Shown here one piece after another: positions 52,890 to 61,558 of a DNA stretch of 61,725 bases. A program made the position numbers and the translations under genes. Source of the stretch: Kitasatospora phosalacinea (GTDB lineage: Bacteria; Actinomycetota; Actinomycetes; Streptomycetales; Streptomycetaceae). Location: NCBI RefSeq assembly GCF_000716545.1, contig NZ_JNWZ01000042.1, positions 1 through 61,725 on the forward strand. Reading direction: 5' to 3'. The notes under the pieces were generated by a model. It saw only the letters and a program-made list of their open reading frames with translations. It made no database searches and was not told the origin of the DNA. How positions within the stretch are numbered: the first letter of the stretch is position 1; the number at the start of each line of letters is the position of its first letter.

Positions 52890-53327
52890 ATGACTCAGCA
52901 GTTTTCCGGCGCAGCCGCCATCTCGGTCACCCACGAGGTGGTGGCGCGCGTCGTCGTCGCGGACGAACCGCCGTTGTCCATGCCCGTCTCGTTGCGCTAC
53001 GACAGGTCGGACCCGTACGCGGTGTGCCTCTCCGTCGGGGCGGCCCCCCGCGCGGTCGACTGGGTCTTCGCGCGCAGCCTCCTCGCCGCGGGACTGCTCC
53101 GGCCGACGGGGCTCGGCAACGTCCTGGTGACGCCCCGGTGCCACGGCGAGCGGGACTCGGTCGGGATCGTCTTCAGGTCCCCGGACGGGGAGGCGGTGCT
53201 GAGCATCGCGGCCCCGGCGGTCGCCGCCTTCCTCGGGCAGACCCGCTCGGTCGTTCCGCCGGGCACGGAGGGGCGCTACGTCGACCTCGACCGGGTGGTG
53301 GCCGAACTCCTGGCGGGCGGTGAGTGA
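52890..53327 (+). CDS. SsgA-like sporulation/cell division protein
   Basis: The 145-residue protein matches SsgA-like proteins (SALPs), found only in morphologically complex actinomycetes, where they localise septum and wall synthesis during sporulation. Supporting segments are the strand/loop SLRYDRSDPYAVCLSVG, WVFARSLLAAGL and GLGNVLVTPRCHG. Which SALP it is cannot be told from the sequence alone. It converges with the XRE/NB-ARC regulator gene. Confidence 0.9.
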   Translation: MTQQFSGAAAISVTHEVVARVVVADEPPLSMPVSLRYDRSDPYAVCLSVGAAPRAVDWVFARSLLAAGLLRPTGLGNVLVTPRCHGERDSVGIVFRSPDGEAVLSIAAPAVAAFLGQTRSVVPPGTEGRYVDLDRVVAELLAGGE

Positions 53328-53360
53328 CCGGCCGGGGCGCGGGCGCCCCGGCGGCCGGTC
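53326..53360. terminator. Bidirectional hairpin between ssgA-like and regulator genes
   Basis: GACCGGCC (53326-53333) pairs with 53353-53360 and encloses GGGGCGC/GCGCCCC. The hairpin fills the whole gap between the two convergent stop codons. Confidence 0.75.
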
Positions 53361-55619
53361 TCACCGGGCGGGGAGCGAGTCCAGCAGGCGTTGCGCGATC
53401 GTCAGGTCGTTGCCGTCCACCGCGTCCCCGAAGGCGAGGAGGCGGCGGAAGCAGGAACGGGCCTCCTCGGTCTCCCCCAGTTCGATCAGGGCCCTGCCCA
53501 GCTCGATCAGCGTCTCGGCCTCCATCCCGGGGACCCCGATCCGTTGCAGTCCGAGCAGTCCGCTGCGCAGGTGGTCGGCGGCCTCCCGCCACCGCCCCAG
53601 AGCGGCGTAGTCGCGGCCGAGTCCGCCGATCGCCCGGGCGCGGTGGATGTCGGCGACGTACCCCGCCACCCGGCAGCCGGGCGCGTCCAGGAACGCCACG
53701 ATGCGCTCGTGCAGGGCCATGGACTCCTCGGCCCGTCCGAGTTCGCGCAGGCACGACCGGTAGCCCATCGTGGCCTCGACCCAGCCGTCGTGGTCGCCGG
53801 CGGCCTCGTAGAGGTCGGCGGCGGCACGGAGCCGGTCGATGCGCTCCTGCGTCTCGCCGAGCCGGCCGTGCGGCCAGGACGCGTGGTACAGCGCCCGGGC
53901 CTGCTGGGCGACGTCCTGGGCGCGGCGGGCGCACTCCAGCGCCGCGTCGGCCTGGTCGACGGCCTCCCGGTACCGGTGGGCGAAGGACAGCGCCCAGGAG
54001 TACTGGTTGAGGTGGAACGCCTGCAGACGGGGGTCGTCGAGCGCGGCGGCGGCCAGGCTGGACAGGCGGTAGACCTCCGCCCAGTGCCCCCAGAAGGCGG
54101 ACAGGTCGGCGAAACGCCTCAGGGCCTCCACGGTCCCCACGACCCGGGTGTGCTCGCCGCGGGCGGCGGCTCCGCGCAGGGCGGCGAACCAGGCGGGGGC
54201 CTCGGCTTCGAGCCAGCTGCGGGCCTGCTCGGGGCCGTCCGGCTGGGCCTGGGCCCGGTCCCGGAGGTGCGGCGGCGCGCCGGTGCCGGGTTCGAACCAG
54301 CGGCCGGCGCCCGTGGCGGTGTCGAGCAGCCAGGTGCACAGCCGGTCCTCGGCGGCGGCGCGCTCGTCGGGCGGGTCCTCGTCGGTCATCCGGTTGCGGG
54401 CGAAGAGCCGTATCAGGTCGTGGAGTTGGTAGCGGCCGGTGAAGGCGGCCTGGAGCAGTCCGGCTTCGACGAGTTCCTCCAGGACGTCCTCGGCGTCGAA
54501 GAGGCCGGTGGCGATGAGGGCGGCGCCGTAGGCCGCGGTGAAGTCGGGTGCCGGGACGAGGCTGAGCAGGCGCAGCACGCGGGCGGCCTGCGGGGTGAGC
54601 TGACGGTAGGAGAGTTCGAAGGCGGCTTCGACGCGGACGTCGCCGGCGGTGAGCGCGCCCAGGCGGCGTTCCTCGTCGGCGAGGCGGCGGGCGAGGTGGT
54701 CGACGCTCCAACCGGTGCGGACGGTAAGCCAGTTGGCGGCGACGCGCAGGGCGAGGGGGAGGTACCCGCAGAGTTCGGCGACGCGGGCGACGGCTTCGGG
54801 TTCGGTGTCGGCGCGCTCGGGGCCGAGGATCCGGCGCAGCAGGTGGACCGCGTCGTCGCGGGTCATCTCGATGAGCGCGAGCCGGTCCACGTCCTCCAGG
54901 CCGGTCAGCGGGCGGCGGCTGGTGACCAGGACCAGGCCGGCGCCGCCCGTGGGCAGCAGCGGACGGACCTGTCCCTCGTCGCGGGCGTTGTCCAGGACCA
55001 CCAGGCAGCGGCGCTCGCCGAGCAGGGCGCGCAGCAGTCCGGCCTGGCCCTGCGGATCCTCCTGGGCCAGGCGGCGCTCCGACACGCCCAGCGCCTTCAG
55101 CAGCTTCAGCACCGCCTCACCGGCGTCGACGGGGCCGTCCACTCCGTGGAGGTCGACCATGAAGCGGCCGTCGGGGAACTCCCCGGCCAGGTCCGCCGCC
55201 GCCTTGACCGCCAGCGTGGTCTTCCCGCACCCCGGGGGGCCCGAGACGACCACCACCGACGTCCCGGCACCGGCGCGCGCCTTCCCGGCGGCCTCGCGCA
55301 GCCGGGCCAGTTCCGTCCCGCGTCCGGTGAAGTCCCCGACCGAGCGCGGCGGCACGGCCGTTCCGGTCACCGCGGTCGCACGGGTGGGGCGTGCGGCCCG
55401 CACGGTCGCCAGCAGCGACTCCCGTTCCGCGGCCGTCAGCCCCAGCCCTTCGGCCAGCGCCGCCACCGTGCGCCGCTGCGGAACGCGGCTGCGGCCGCGC
55501 TCCATGTCGCCGATCGCCCGGACGCTCACCCCGGACGCCTCGGCCAACTCCTCGATCGTCAGACGGCACCGCTGCCGCAGACCGCGCAGCACCGCGCCGA
55601 ACGGCTCTTCCTCGGACAC
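53361..55619 (-). CDS. XRE-type HTH, NB-ARC ATPase and TPR regulator
   Basis: The 752-residue protein has an N-terminal XRE helix-turn-helix (LTIEELAEASGVSVRAIGDM then RGRSRVPQ). Next is an NB-ARC/AAA STAND ATPase with Walker A SGPPGCGKTTLAVKAA, a Walker B-like RRCLVVLDNARDE, and GLPL-like GYLPLALRVAANW. The C-terminal half is tetratricopeptide-like helices. This AfsR-like layout, with XRE replacing the SARP DNA-binding domain, is typical of streptomycete pathway or development regulators that change oligomeric state on ATP binding. GTG 55619 has GGGAG upstream; a TTG one codon earlier is possible. The ligand is unknown. Confidence 0.92.
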   Translation of the reverse strand: MSEEEPFGAVLRGLRQRCRLTIEELAEASGVSVRAIGDMERGRSRVPQRRTVAALAEGLGLTAAERESLLATVRAARPTRATAVTGTAVPPRSVGDFTGRGTELARLREAAGKARAGAGTSVVVVSGPPGCGKTTLAVKAAADLAGEFPDGRFMVDLHGVDGPVDAGEAVLKLLKALGVSERRLAQEDPQGQAGLLRALLGERRCLVVLDNARDEGQVRPLLPTGGAGLVLVTSRRPLTGLEDVDRLALIEMTRDDAVHLLRRILGPERADTEPEAVARVAELCGYLPLALRVAANWLTVRTGWSVDHLARRLADEERRLGALTAGDVRVEAAFELSYRQLTPQAARVLRLLSLVPAPDFTAAYGAALIATGLFDAEDVLEELVEAGLLQAAFTGRYQLHDLIRLFARNRMTDEDPPDERAAAEDRLCTWLLDTATGAGRWFEPGTGAPPHLRDRAQAQPDGPEQARSWLEAEAPAWFAALRGAAARGEHTRVVGTVEALRRFADLSAFWGHWAEVYRLSSLAAAALDDPRLQAFHLNQYSWALSFAHRYREAVDQADAALECARRAQDVAQQARALYHASWPHGRLGETQERIDRLRAAADLYEAAGDHDGWVEATMGYRSCLRELGRAEESMALHERIVAFLDAPGCRVAGYVADIHRARAIGGLGRDYAALGRWREAADHLRSGLLGLQRIGVPGMEAETLIELGRALIELGETEEARSCFRRLLAFGDAVDGNDLTIAQRLLDSLPAR

Positions 55620-56032
55620 AAGTTCTCCCTGCTCTCCCCGACGGGGCGCGTGACGCGGTCCCCGCGCGGGCGAAGGGTGCGTCCCGCCGCCCGTCCGCTC
55701 TCCGCCCGACGTTTCCCGTGCCGCTCCGGACGGCCGCAGCACCATCGGTTCGCGTGCAAACCGAAAGGCCGGTCGACGATCCCGGAGAAGAGCGAACTCG
55801 CCCGAGGACCGTGCGGCGGCCGTGGGCTACAGCGTAGACGGTGATCGGCGGACGGCATCCACCCAGCTCACGGGCCGGACCGCGGGCCACCGCCCGGGGC
55901 CGTCGCACCCGGCGCGGGACGGAACCGTCGCACCCGGCGCGGGACGGGGCCCGGTCGCGGCGGCGGGCGCGCCCGGCCCGACGGCCCGTCAGCCGCCGCC
56001 CGCAGGAGGTCCGGTGCGCCGCGCCCGTCGGC
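55620..56032. other. Intergenic region upstream of the XRE/NB-ARC gene
   Basis: These 413 bases contain no supported gene. They carry the promoter of the minus-strand regulator and a 23-bp direct repeat (55900-55947). Confidence 0.5.
55900..55947. repeat. Two direct copies of a 23-bp sequence
   Basis: A 23-base unit beginning CCGTCGCACCCGG occurs at 55900-55922 and again at 55925-55947, separated by AA. It could be a duplicated regulator site or a replication-slippage product. Confidence 0.85.
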
Positions 56033-57025
56033 TCAGCCCCGGTGCCGGTGCAGGGCGACGTGCACCGTGTCGAGGACCTGGACGAGGGCCGCGCGGGCGG
56101 CGTCCGTGCCGCGCAGCGGGTCGAGCAGCATGAAGTCGTGGATCGTCCCGTGGTAGCGCACCGAGACCACCGCCACGCCGGCCGCCCGGAGCTTCGCGGC
56201 GTACGCCTCGCCCTCGTCGCGCACCACGTCGGCCTCGCTGGTGACCACCAGCGCCGGCGGGAGTCCGGCGAGTTGCTCCAGGGAGGCCCGCAGCGGCGCC
56301 GCGGTGGCCTCGCCGCGCTGCCGCACGTCGGGCAGGTACTGGTCCCAGAACCAGCGCATGGCGTCCCGGTCGAGGAAGTAGCCCTGGGCGAACTCCCGGT
56401 ACGAGGGGGTGTCGAAGTCCGCGTCGGTGACCGGACAGAGCAGTACCTGGTGCACGAACCGCACCCCGCCGCGCTCCTTGGCGAGCAGGGTCAGCGCCGC
56501 CACCAGGGTGCCGCCCGCCGAGTCGCCCACGGCGGCCACCCGGCTCCCGTCCAGGCCGATCTCGCCGCCGCGTTCGCAGATCCACTTCGCGACCGCGTAA
56601 CACTGCTCGACGGCGACCGGGTACTGCGCTTCGGGCGCCCGCTCGTACTCGACGAAGACCACGGCCGCGTCGGTGCCGAGGGCGAACTCGCGCACCACCC
56701 GCTCGTGGGTGCCGGCGTCGCCCAGGACCCAGCCCAGCCCGTGCAGGAACAGCACCACCGGGACCTCGCCGGCGCTGTCGACGGGCTTGACCACCTGGAC
56801 CCGGACGTGGCCGGTCGGTCCGCCCGGCACCGCGTACCACTCCGTGGAGGTGGCGTTCCGGTCGAGGGGGTCGACCTCCCCGTCCTGCAGGCGGGCCAGG
56901 TCGAGCCGGGCCTGTTCCGGATCCGGGTCGTGCATCGGCGGAGGGCAGGAGTGCCGGGCCACGAACGCTCGGCTGAGGCGATCCAGTGCCGGGTGCCGAA
57001 CGGGCGGGGGAACGAAGTCGGACAC
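56033..57025 (-). CDS. HSL-family alpha/beta hydrolase (esterase/lipase)
   Basis: The 330-residue hydrolase belongs to the hormone-sensitive-lipase family: VVLFLHGLGWVLGDAGTHER corresponds to the HGGG oxyanion motif with the second Gly replaced by Leu, AAVGDSAGGTLVAAL is the nucleophile elbow, and VRYHGTIHDFMLLDP holds the catalytic His. It hydrolyses short acyl esters. The length is typical and no signal peptide is visible. It lies downstream of the AraC gene on the same strand, 146 bases away. Confidence 0.9.
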   Translation of the reverse strand: MSDFVPPPVRHPALDRLSRAFVARHSCPPPMHDPDPEQARLDLARLQDGEVDPLDRNATSTEWYAVPGGPTGHVRVQVVKPVDSAGEVPVVLFLHGLGWVLGDAGTHERVVREFALGTDAAVVFVEYERAPEAQYPVAVEQCYAVAKWICERGGEIGLDGSRVAAVGDSAGGTLVAALTLLAKERGGVRFVHQVLLCPVTDADFDTPSYREFAQGYFLDRDAMRWFWDQYLPDVRQRGEATAAPLRASLEQLAGLPPALVVTSEADVVRDEGEAYAAKLRAAGVAVVSVRYHGTIHDFMLLDPLRGTDAARAALVQVLDTVHVALHRHRG

Positions 57026-57171
57026 ACGGTCTCCTGCCGAGAGGACTGAGCGGGGGTGGCGTGAAAGGGGCGGCGCCGGTGTGCCGGGCGTCGGAACACG
57101 GACTCCGTCCCCTCCCGGGCCGGGGCGGGCTTCCGTGGGCGCGGGGCGTCCCGTACGGCTTCGAGCGGACC

Positions 57172-58227
57172 CTACCCGTTGAAGGGCGGGAGGTCAGCCT
57201 CCCGCCCGCCCGGCGCCGGGGAAGGAGCGCGCCCGGGCCCGGGTGCGTGCGCCGGGGGCCGCCCGGCGGACTCCTGCGCGGTGCGCAGATCGCGCCACTC
57301 GCGGGGGGAGAGGCCGAAGGCGGCCCGGAACGCCCGGCTGAAGTGGGCCGGGCTGACGAACCCCCAGCGCTGGGCGACGGCGGACACGGTCGGGGCCGAC
57401 CTGCCGCGGCGGGCCAGTTCACGGCCGCACTCCTCCAGGCGGCGCTGTTGGACGAGTCTGCCCACGGTGATGCCCTCGCCCTCGAACAGCCGGTGCAGGT
57501 ACCGGACGGAGATCAGGTGCGCCCGGGCGATGCTCTCCGGTGACAGTCCGGGGTCGCCCAGGTTCCGGTTGATGTGGTCGCGGATCCGCAGCAGCAGGTG
57601 GCTGCGGGCGGTGTCCCCGTCCGTGCCGTCCGGGCGGGCCTGTTCGGTGATCAGGGTGGCGAACAGGTCGACGACGTTGCCGGCCAGCCGGTCCGTGACG
57701 GTCGGGGAACAGCCGTCCGCGGCGGAGGCCAGGGCGCCCAGGAACGGCAGCAGCACCGCGCCGAAGCCCGCTCCGGTGCCGATGGCACTGCCCGTCACCC
57801 GGCGGAGGTCGTCGTCCGGCACCCCCAGCATGCGGCGGGGCAGTTGGAAGACGCGGGTGGCGAACCGCTCGGGGTAGTCGAAGGAGTACGGCCGGGACGT
57901 GTCGTACACCACGAGGTCGCCCTCGTCGACCTCGGCCCGCCGGCCGTCCTGGATGAAGGTGGCCGTGCCGGACAATTGGACACCGACCCCCATCAGCGCC
58001 TCGCCGGAACGGGCGATCAGCGCCGGAGTGCGACTGACCCGGTTCGCGTCGGCCTCCAGGGTGGAGACCTGGAGGTAGCCGAGCCGGTCGGTGGCGATCC
58101 GGCCGTCGAACGGCCCGTCCTCCCGGGGGGAGACGGTCATCGGCACCAGGGTCCTGCTCACCGCGTCGTTCCAGTACGCGACCTTGTCCCGGTCCGGCAC
58201 CGAGGCGGTCGTCAACACCAGGCTCAA
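57172..58227 (-). CDS. AraC-family transcriptional regulator
   Basis: The 351-residue regulator has an N-terminal AraC-binding-like cupin (VGVQLSGTATFIQDGRRAEV, VVYDTSRPYSFDYP) and a C-terminal double helix-turn-helix (ISVRYLHRLFEGEGITVG, then WGFVSPAHFSRAFRAAFGLS). This is the NahR/FeaR-like subgroup that responds to small aromatic or similar effectors. The start is a TTG at 58227 with GGAGAG before it. It is divergent from the isochorismatase-family gene, which it probably controls together with the DoxX and possibly Dps genes. Confidence 0.9.
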   Translation of the reverse strand: MSLVLTTASVPDRDKVAYWNDAVSRTLVPMTVSPREDGPFDGRIATDRLGYLQVSTLEADANRVSRTPALIARSGEALMGVGVQLSGTATFIQDGRRAEVDEGDLVVYDTSRPYSFDYPERFATRVFQLPRRMLGVPDDDLRRVTGSAIGTGAGFGAVLLPFLGALASAADGCSPTVTDRLAGNVVDLFATLITEQARPDGTDGDTARSHLLLRIRDHINRNLGDPGLSPESIARAHLISVRYLHRLFEGEGITVGRLVQQRRLEECGRELARRGRSAPTVSAVAQRWGFVSPAHFSRAFRAAFGLSPREWRDLRTAQESAGRPPAHAPGPGRAPSPAPGGREADLPPFNG

Positions 58228-58700
58228 GTTGCTCTCCGCTCATGGGAAGTGACTCCGGGGGCTGCACGCGGTCGGGAACCGGACGGGCCGCCGCTCGCCC
58301 GGGACGGCGACGGCCGGCGCCGGGCGGGGGACCCGGTCCGCCCGGCGGACAGCGGTCCCGTGGGGCGTCGGCGGGCCGCTCCGGCTCCGGCGCGGCCCGG
58401 GCTCCCGCCCGCACGGAACAGCCAAACAGCCGCCCGCCCCGGACTCCAGGCAGGAAAACAGGCAGAACTCGCAGCGGCGGATCCGCCGGTCCGATGCCGT
58501 GCAGCGGCGGAACAGCACCGGGCGCGGTGAGGAAAGAACCCAACGGACGTGCGCACTACGTTCGTTGGCGTGGCGCCAGGTCGCCGGACCCGCCCCGGGC
58601 GATATGCAGGGGCGGTCCGGCCTCCCCGGCCGAACGGCCCGGGCGCCACTTCCACCCGCACGTCCCGCGGGTGCGTCCGCCCCGTCCGAGAGGAACCCCG
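58228..58700. promoter_or_regulatory. Divergent promoter region between AraC and isochorismatase genes
   Basis: These 473 bases contain no supported gene. AGCGGCGGA occurs at about 58472 and again at about 58502, a 30-base spacing typical of paired AraC half-sites. AGAGGAA before 58701 serves the plus gene. Confidence 0.5.
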
Positions 58701-59363
58701 ATGATCGACTTCGCCCAGGTGAAGGCCGCCCCCGGCCCTGACCTGCTCACCCCGGAGAACGCGGTCGTGCTCTTCGTCGACCACCAGCCGCAGATGTTCT
58801 TCGGCACCGGCAGCGGCGACCGCACCTCCATCATCAACAGCACCGTCGGCCTGGCGAAGGCCGCCCGGGCGTTCGACGTCCCGGTGGTGCTCAGCACCGT
58901 CGCCGCCGAGTCCTTCTCCGGTCCGATCCTGCCGCAGCTGGTCGACGTCTTCCCCGAGCAGGAGGTGATCGACCGCAGCACCATGAACGCCTGGGAGGAC
59001 CCGGCCTTCGTCGCGGCCGTCAAGGCCACCGGCCGCGGGAAGATCATCCTGGCCGGCCTGTGGACCGAGGTCTGCCTGGTGCTGCCGGCGCTCTCGGCGC
59101 TCGGCCAGGGCTACGAGGTCTACGTCGTCGCCGACGCCTCCGGCGGCGTCAGCCCCGCCGCCCACGAGCACGCCCTCCAGCGCATGGTGGCCGCGGGCGC
59201 CGTCCCGGTGACCTGGGTGCAGGTCCTGCTGGAACTCCAGCGCGACTGGGCCCGCCAGGAGACCTACGGCGCGGTCATGGAGATCGTCAAGGAACACGGC
59301 GGTGCCTACGGGCTCGGCGTCGTCTACGCCCAGGCCGTCATCGGCGCGCACGCGGCGGGCTGA
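58701..59363 (+). CDS. Isochorismatase-family (YcaC-like) cysteine hydrolase
   Basis: The 220-residue protein has the catalytic Asp region VVLFVDHQPQMFFG, a Lys in KATGRGKIILAG and the nucleophilic Cys in LWTEVCLVLPALSALGQGY, defining YcaC-type isochorismatase-like hydrolases. The physiological substrate of YcaC proteins is unknown; relatives hydrolyse amides or carbamates. It is controlled from the region shared with the AraC gene and is followed after 43 bases by DoxX. Confidence 0.92.
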   Translation: MIDFAQVKAAPGPDLLTPENAVVLFVDHQPQMFFGTGSGDRTSIINSTVGLAKAARAFDVPVVLSTVAAESFSGPILPQLVDVFPEQEVIDRSTMNAWEDPAFVAAVKATGRGKIILAGLWTEVCLVLPALSALGQGYEVYVVADASGGVSPAAHEHALQRMVAAGAVPVTWVQVLLELQRDWARQETYGAVMEIVKEHGGAYGLGVVYAQAVIGAHAAG

Positions 59364-59406
59364 CGATGTCCGACAACGCGTACCGCACCGCACGGCGGAG
59401 CGGCCG

Positions 59407-59904
59407 GTGAACCTCGGCCTGCTCGTCCTGCGGCTGGTGTGCGGACTGCTGATCGCCGGGCACGGCGTCCAGAAGGTCAGTCACCACCTGGGCGGCGCCG
59501 GGCTGGAGGGCGGCACCCGCGAGTTCCGCGAGGACGGATTCCGCGGCGGCTCGCTCACCGCCCTGGCCGCCGGTGCCGGACAGATCGGCTCCGGCCTGCT
59601 GCTGGCCGCCGGTCTGCTGACCCCGCTCGCCGCCACCGGTGCCATCGGCGTCATGACGGTGGCGCTCACCGTCAAGTGGCACCACGGCCTGTGGGTGCAG
59701 AACGACGGGTACGAGTACCCGCTGTTCCTCATCACCACGGCCGCGGCGCTCGCCGCCACCGGCCCGGGTCGGTGGTCCGCCGACCGGCTGCTCGGCCTGC
59801 CGCCGCAGCCGGCCTGGTGGCTCGCCGTCGCCCTCGTGGTCGGGGCGGGCGCGGGTCTGCTCACCAGGCTCCTGCTCCACCGCGCAACGCCCGCGGCCGA
59901 ATAG
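59407..59904 (+). CDS. DoxX-family membrane protein
   Basis: The 165-residue protein has four helices and the DoxX features LRLVCGLLIAGHGVQKV, GAGQIGSGLLLAAGLLTPLA and VKWHHGLWVQNDGYEYPLFL. DoxX proteins are linked to thiol and oxidative stress responses. The GTG start at 59407 follows the isochorismatase gene closely, so the two likely form one transcript. Confidence 0.88.
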   Translation: MNLGLLVLRLVCGLLIAGHGVQKVSHHLGGAGLEGGTREFREDGFRGGSLTALAAGAGQIGSGLLLAAGLLTPLAATGAIGVMTVALTVKWHHGLWVQNDGYEYPLFLITTAAALAATGPGRWSADRLLGLPPQPAWWLAVALVVGAGAGLLTRLLLHRATPAAE

Positions 59905-60075
59905 CCGGCCCGCCCCGTACCCACCCGCGCGACGCGTACGGCCCGCACCGGCCCGCCGGTCGCCCCGCACGCCCGCCACCCGGGCGGACAACCACCCGCC
60001 CGCACCCCGGCAGGCCGGGCCGCGATCCGGCCCGGCCTGCCGGCTTCCCCGTCACCACCACCGGAAAGCACCGCC

Positions 60076-60654
60076 ATGGACACGACCGCCACCCCGCCGC
60101 CGAGCAGCCAGCCGATGACCCAGCAGAACGGCCCCGAAGCGCAGAGCTTCGGCACCGTCAAGCTGTATCCGCTGGGCCTCACCCACGACGCCCGCGCGTA
60201 CTCCTGCCAGCGCCTCAACCGGCTGCTCGCGGACAGCCAGATCCTGTACTCCCTCTACAAGAAGAGCCACTGGACGGTGCGCGGCGCCACCTTCTTCCAA
60301 CTGCACCAGCTCTTCGACCGGCACGCCGAGGAGCAGCTGGCCCTGGTGGACGCGCTCGCCGAGCGCGTCCAGAGCCTGGGCGGGGTCGCCGTGGGGGACC
60401 CGCGGCACGTCGCCGAACTCACCTCGATCCCCCGTCCCCCGGACGGCGCCGAGCAGGTACCGGTGATGCTCTCGCGCCTGCTGCGCGCCCACGAGTCGAT
60501 CCTGGTCGACAGTCGGGACGCCGCGGCGCGCACCGCCGAGCTGGGCGACGACGGCACCAATGACCTGCTGGTCTCGCAGGTGGTCCGCACCGGTGAGGCC
60601 CACGTCTGGTTCCTCGCCGAGCACCTGGTCGACACCCCGCTCACCCGCGTCTGA
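60076..60654 (+). CDS. dps: Dps-family ferritin-like protein
   Basis: The 192-residue protein shows the Dps ferroxidase ligands in LYKKSHWTVRGATFFQLHQL and FDRHAEEQLALVDALAERVQ, with the helical length expected. Dps proteins form dodecamers that oxidise and store iron and protect DNA during stress. The first 35 residues are a flexible Pro/Gln/Ser-rich tail. GGAAAG precedes the ATG. The neighbouring DoxX and isochorismatase genes suggest a stress-response group. Confidence 0.92.
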   Translation: MDTTATPPPSSQPMTQQNGPEAQSFGTVKLYPLGLTHDARAYSCQRLNRLLADSQILYSLYKKSHWTVRGATFFQLHQLFDRHAEEQLALVDALAERVQSLGGVAVGDPRHVAELTSIPRPPDGAEQVPVMLSRLLRAHESILVDSRDAAARTAELGDDGTNDLLVSQVVRTGEAHVWFLAEHLVDTPLTRV

Positions 60655-60682
60655 ACCGGACGGCCGAACCCCCTCCCGTCCC

Positions 60683-60793
60683 GTGCCGCCCCGCCCCGTC
60701 CGGCGGGGCGGCACCGATGCCTCCGGACCCGCCCGCACCGTGCGGACGGGTCCGGAGGCCCTTGCGGCCGGTCCTGCCCGGACGGCCTGTCGC
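60683..60793. terminator. Three successive hairpins between dps and DUF1275
   Basis: Perfect stems lie at 60683-60695/60702-60714 (13 bp) and 60719-60731/60747-60759 (13 bp, with an inner extension). A third pairs CCGGTCCTGCCC with GGGCAGGACCGG further on. They sit between convergent genes and can terminate both. Confidence 0.85.
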
Positions 60794-60821
60794 ACCGCTC
60801 GGGCAGGACCGGCACCGCGGT

Positions 60822-61493
60822 TCAGCGGCGGTCGCGGTAGCCGAGCGCGACGGCGGCGACCAGGGCCGTGCTGATCAGCATCGGCCAACCCAGCCCGTGA
60901 CTGTTGACCAGGGCCGCTCCGGCGGCAGCGCCGGCGAGCATCGCCACGACCGCCAGCGACCGGCGGCCGACCCGCGGGTTGGTACCGCCGGCCAGCGAGG
61001 ACTCCGAGGCCAGACCGGTCAGGGTCAAGGTCAGTACGGTGGTGGTGAGATCGGGTACGGCGAGTTTGCGCACGGTGCCGTTGCGCAGGCCCATGGCGAC
61101 GGCGATCAGGGCGATCATCAGGTCGGTGGGGGCGGAGGCGAAGGCGGCCGCGGTCGCCGCGGCGAGCAACAGGGCCTCGGTGGCCAGCACCGTCCGCACC
61201 CAGACGCGGTGCGGACGTTCACGGTGGAACCGCTCGACCCGTCCGGCGCAGACCGAACCGGCCAGGAAGGCAGCCAGCGAGACCAGCGAACCGGTGACCG
61301 AGAAGCCCGGGGTGCCGACGGCGGCGAAGCCGATGATCACGACGTTGCCGGTCATGTTGGCGGTGAAGACGTGTCCCAGGCCGAGATAGCTGACGGCGTC
61401 CAGGAAACCGCTGACGACGGTCAGGACGGCCAGGGCTCCGGGCAGGGCCGGATGCGCCGGCTTCGCGGCGGGGGCGGTGTCGGTCAGGGCCAC
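60822..61493 (-). CDS. YoaK/DUF1275 family membrane protein (second copy)
   Basis: The 223-residue protein has six predicted helices and the DUF1275 motifs DAVSYLGLGHVFTANMTG and VAMGLRNGTVRKLAVPDLTT. It is clearly paralogous to the protein at 4821-5459, with near-identical motif segments but diverged loops. The function is unknown. GTG 61493 has GGGAG upstream and is preferred over the longer starts at 61562 and 61520. Confidence 0.88.
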   Translation of the reverse strand: MALTDTAPAAKPAHPALPGALAVLTVVSGFLDAVSYLGLGHVFTANMTGNVVIIGFAAVGTPGFSVTGSLVSLAAFLAGSVCAGRVERFHRERPHRVWVRTVLATEALLLAAATAAAFASAPTDLMIALIAVAMGLRNGTVRKLAVPDLTTTVLTLTLTGLASESSLAGGTNPRVGRRSLAVVAMLAGAAAGAALVNSHGLGWPMLISTALVAAVALGYRDRR

Positions 61494-61558
61494 GGTGTGC
61501 TCCCTCGGTGAGCGGCGCTTCATCGGCCGGAAGGTGTTTCGTGCGCCCGTGCCCGGCG

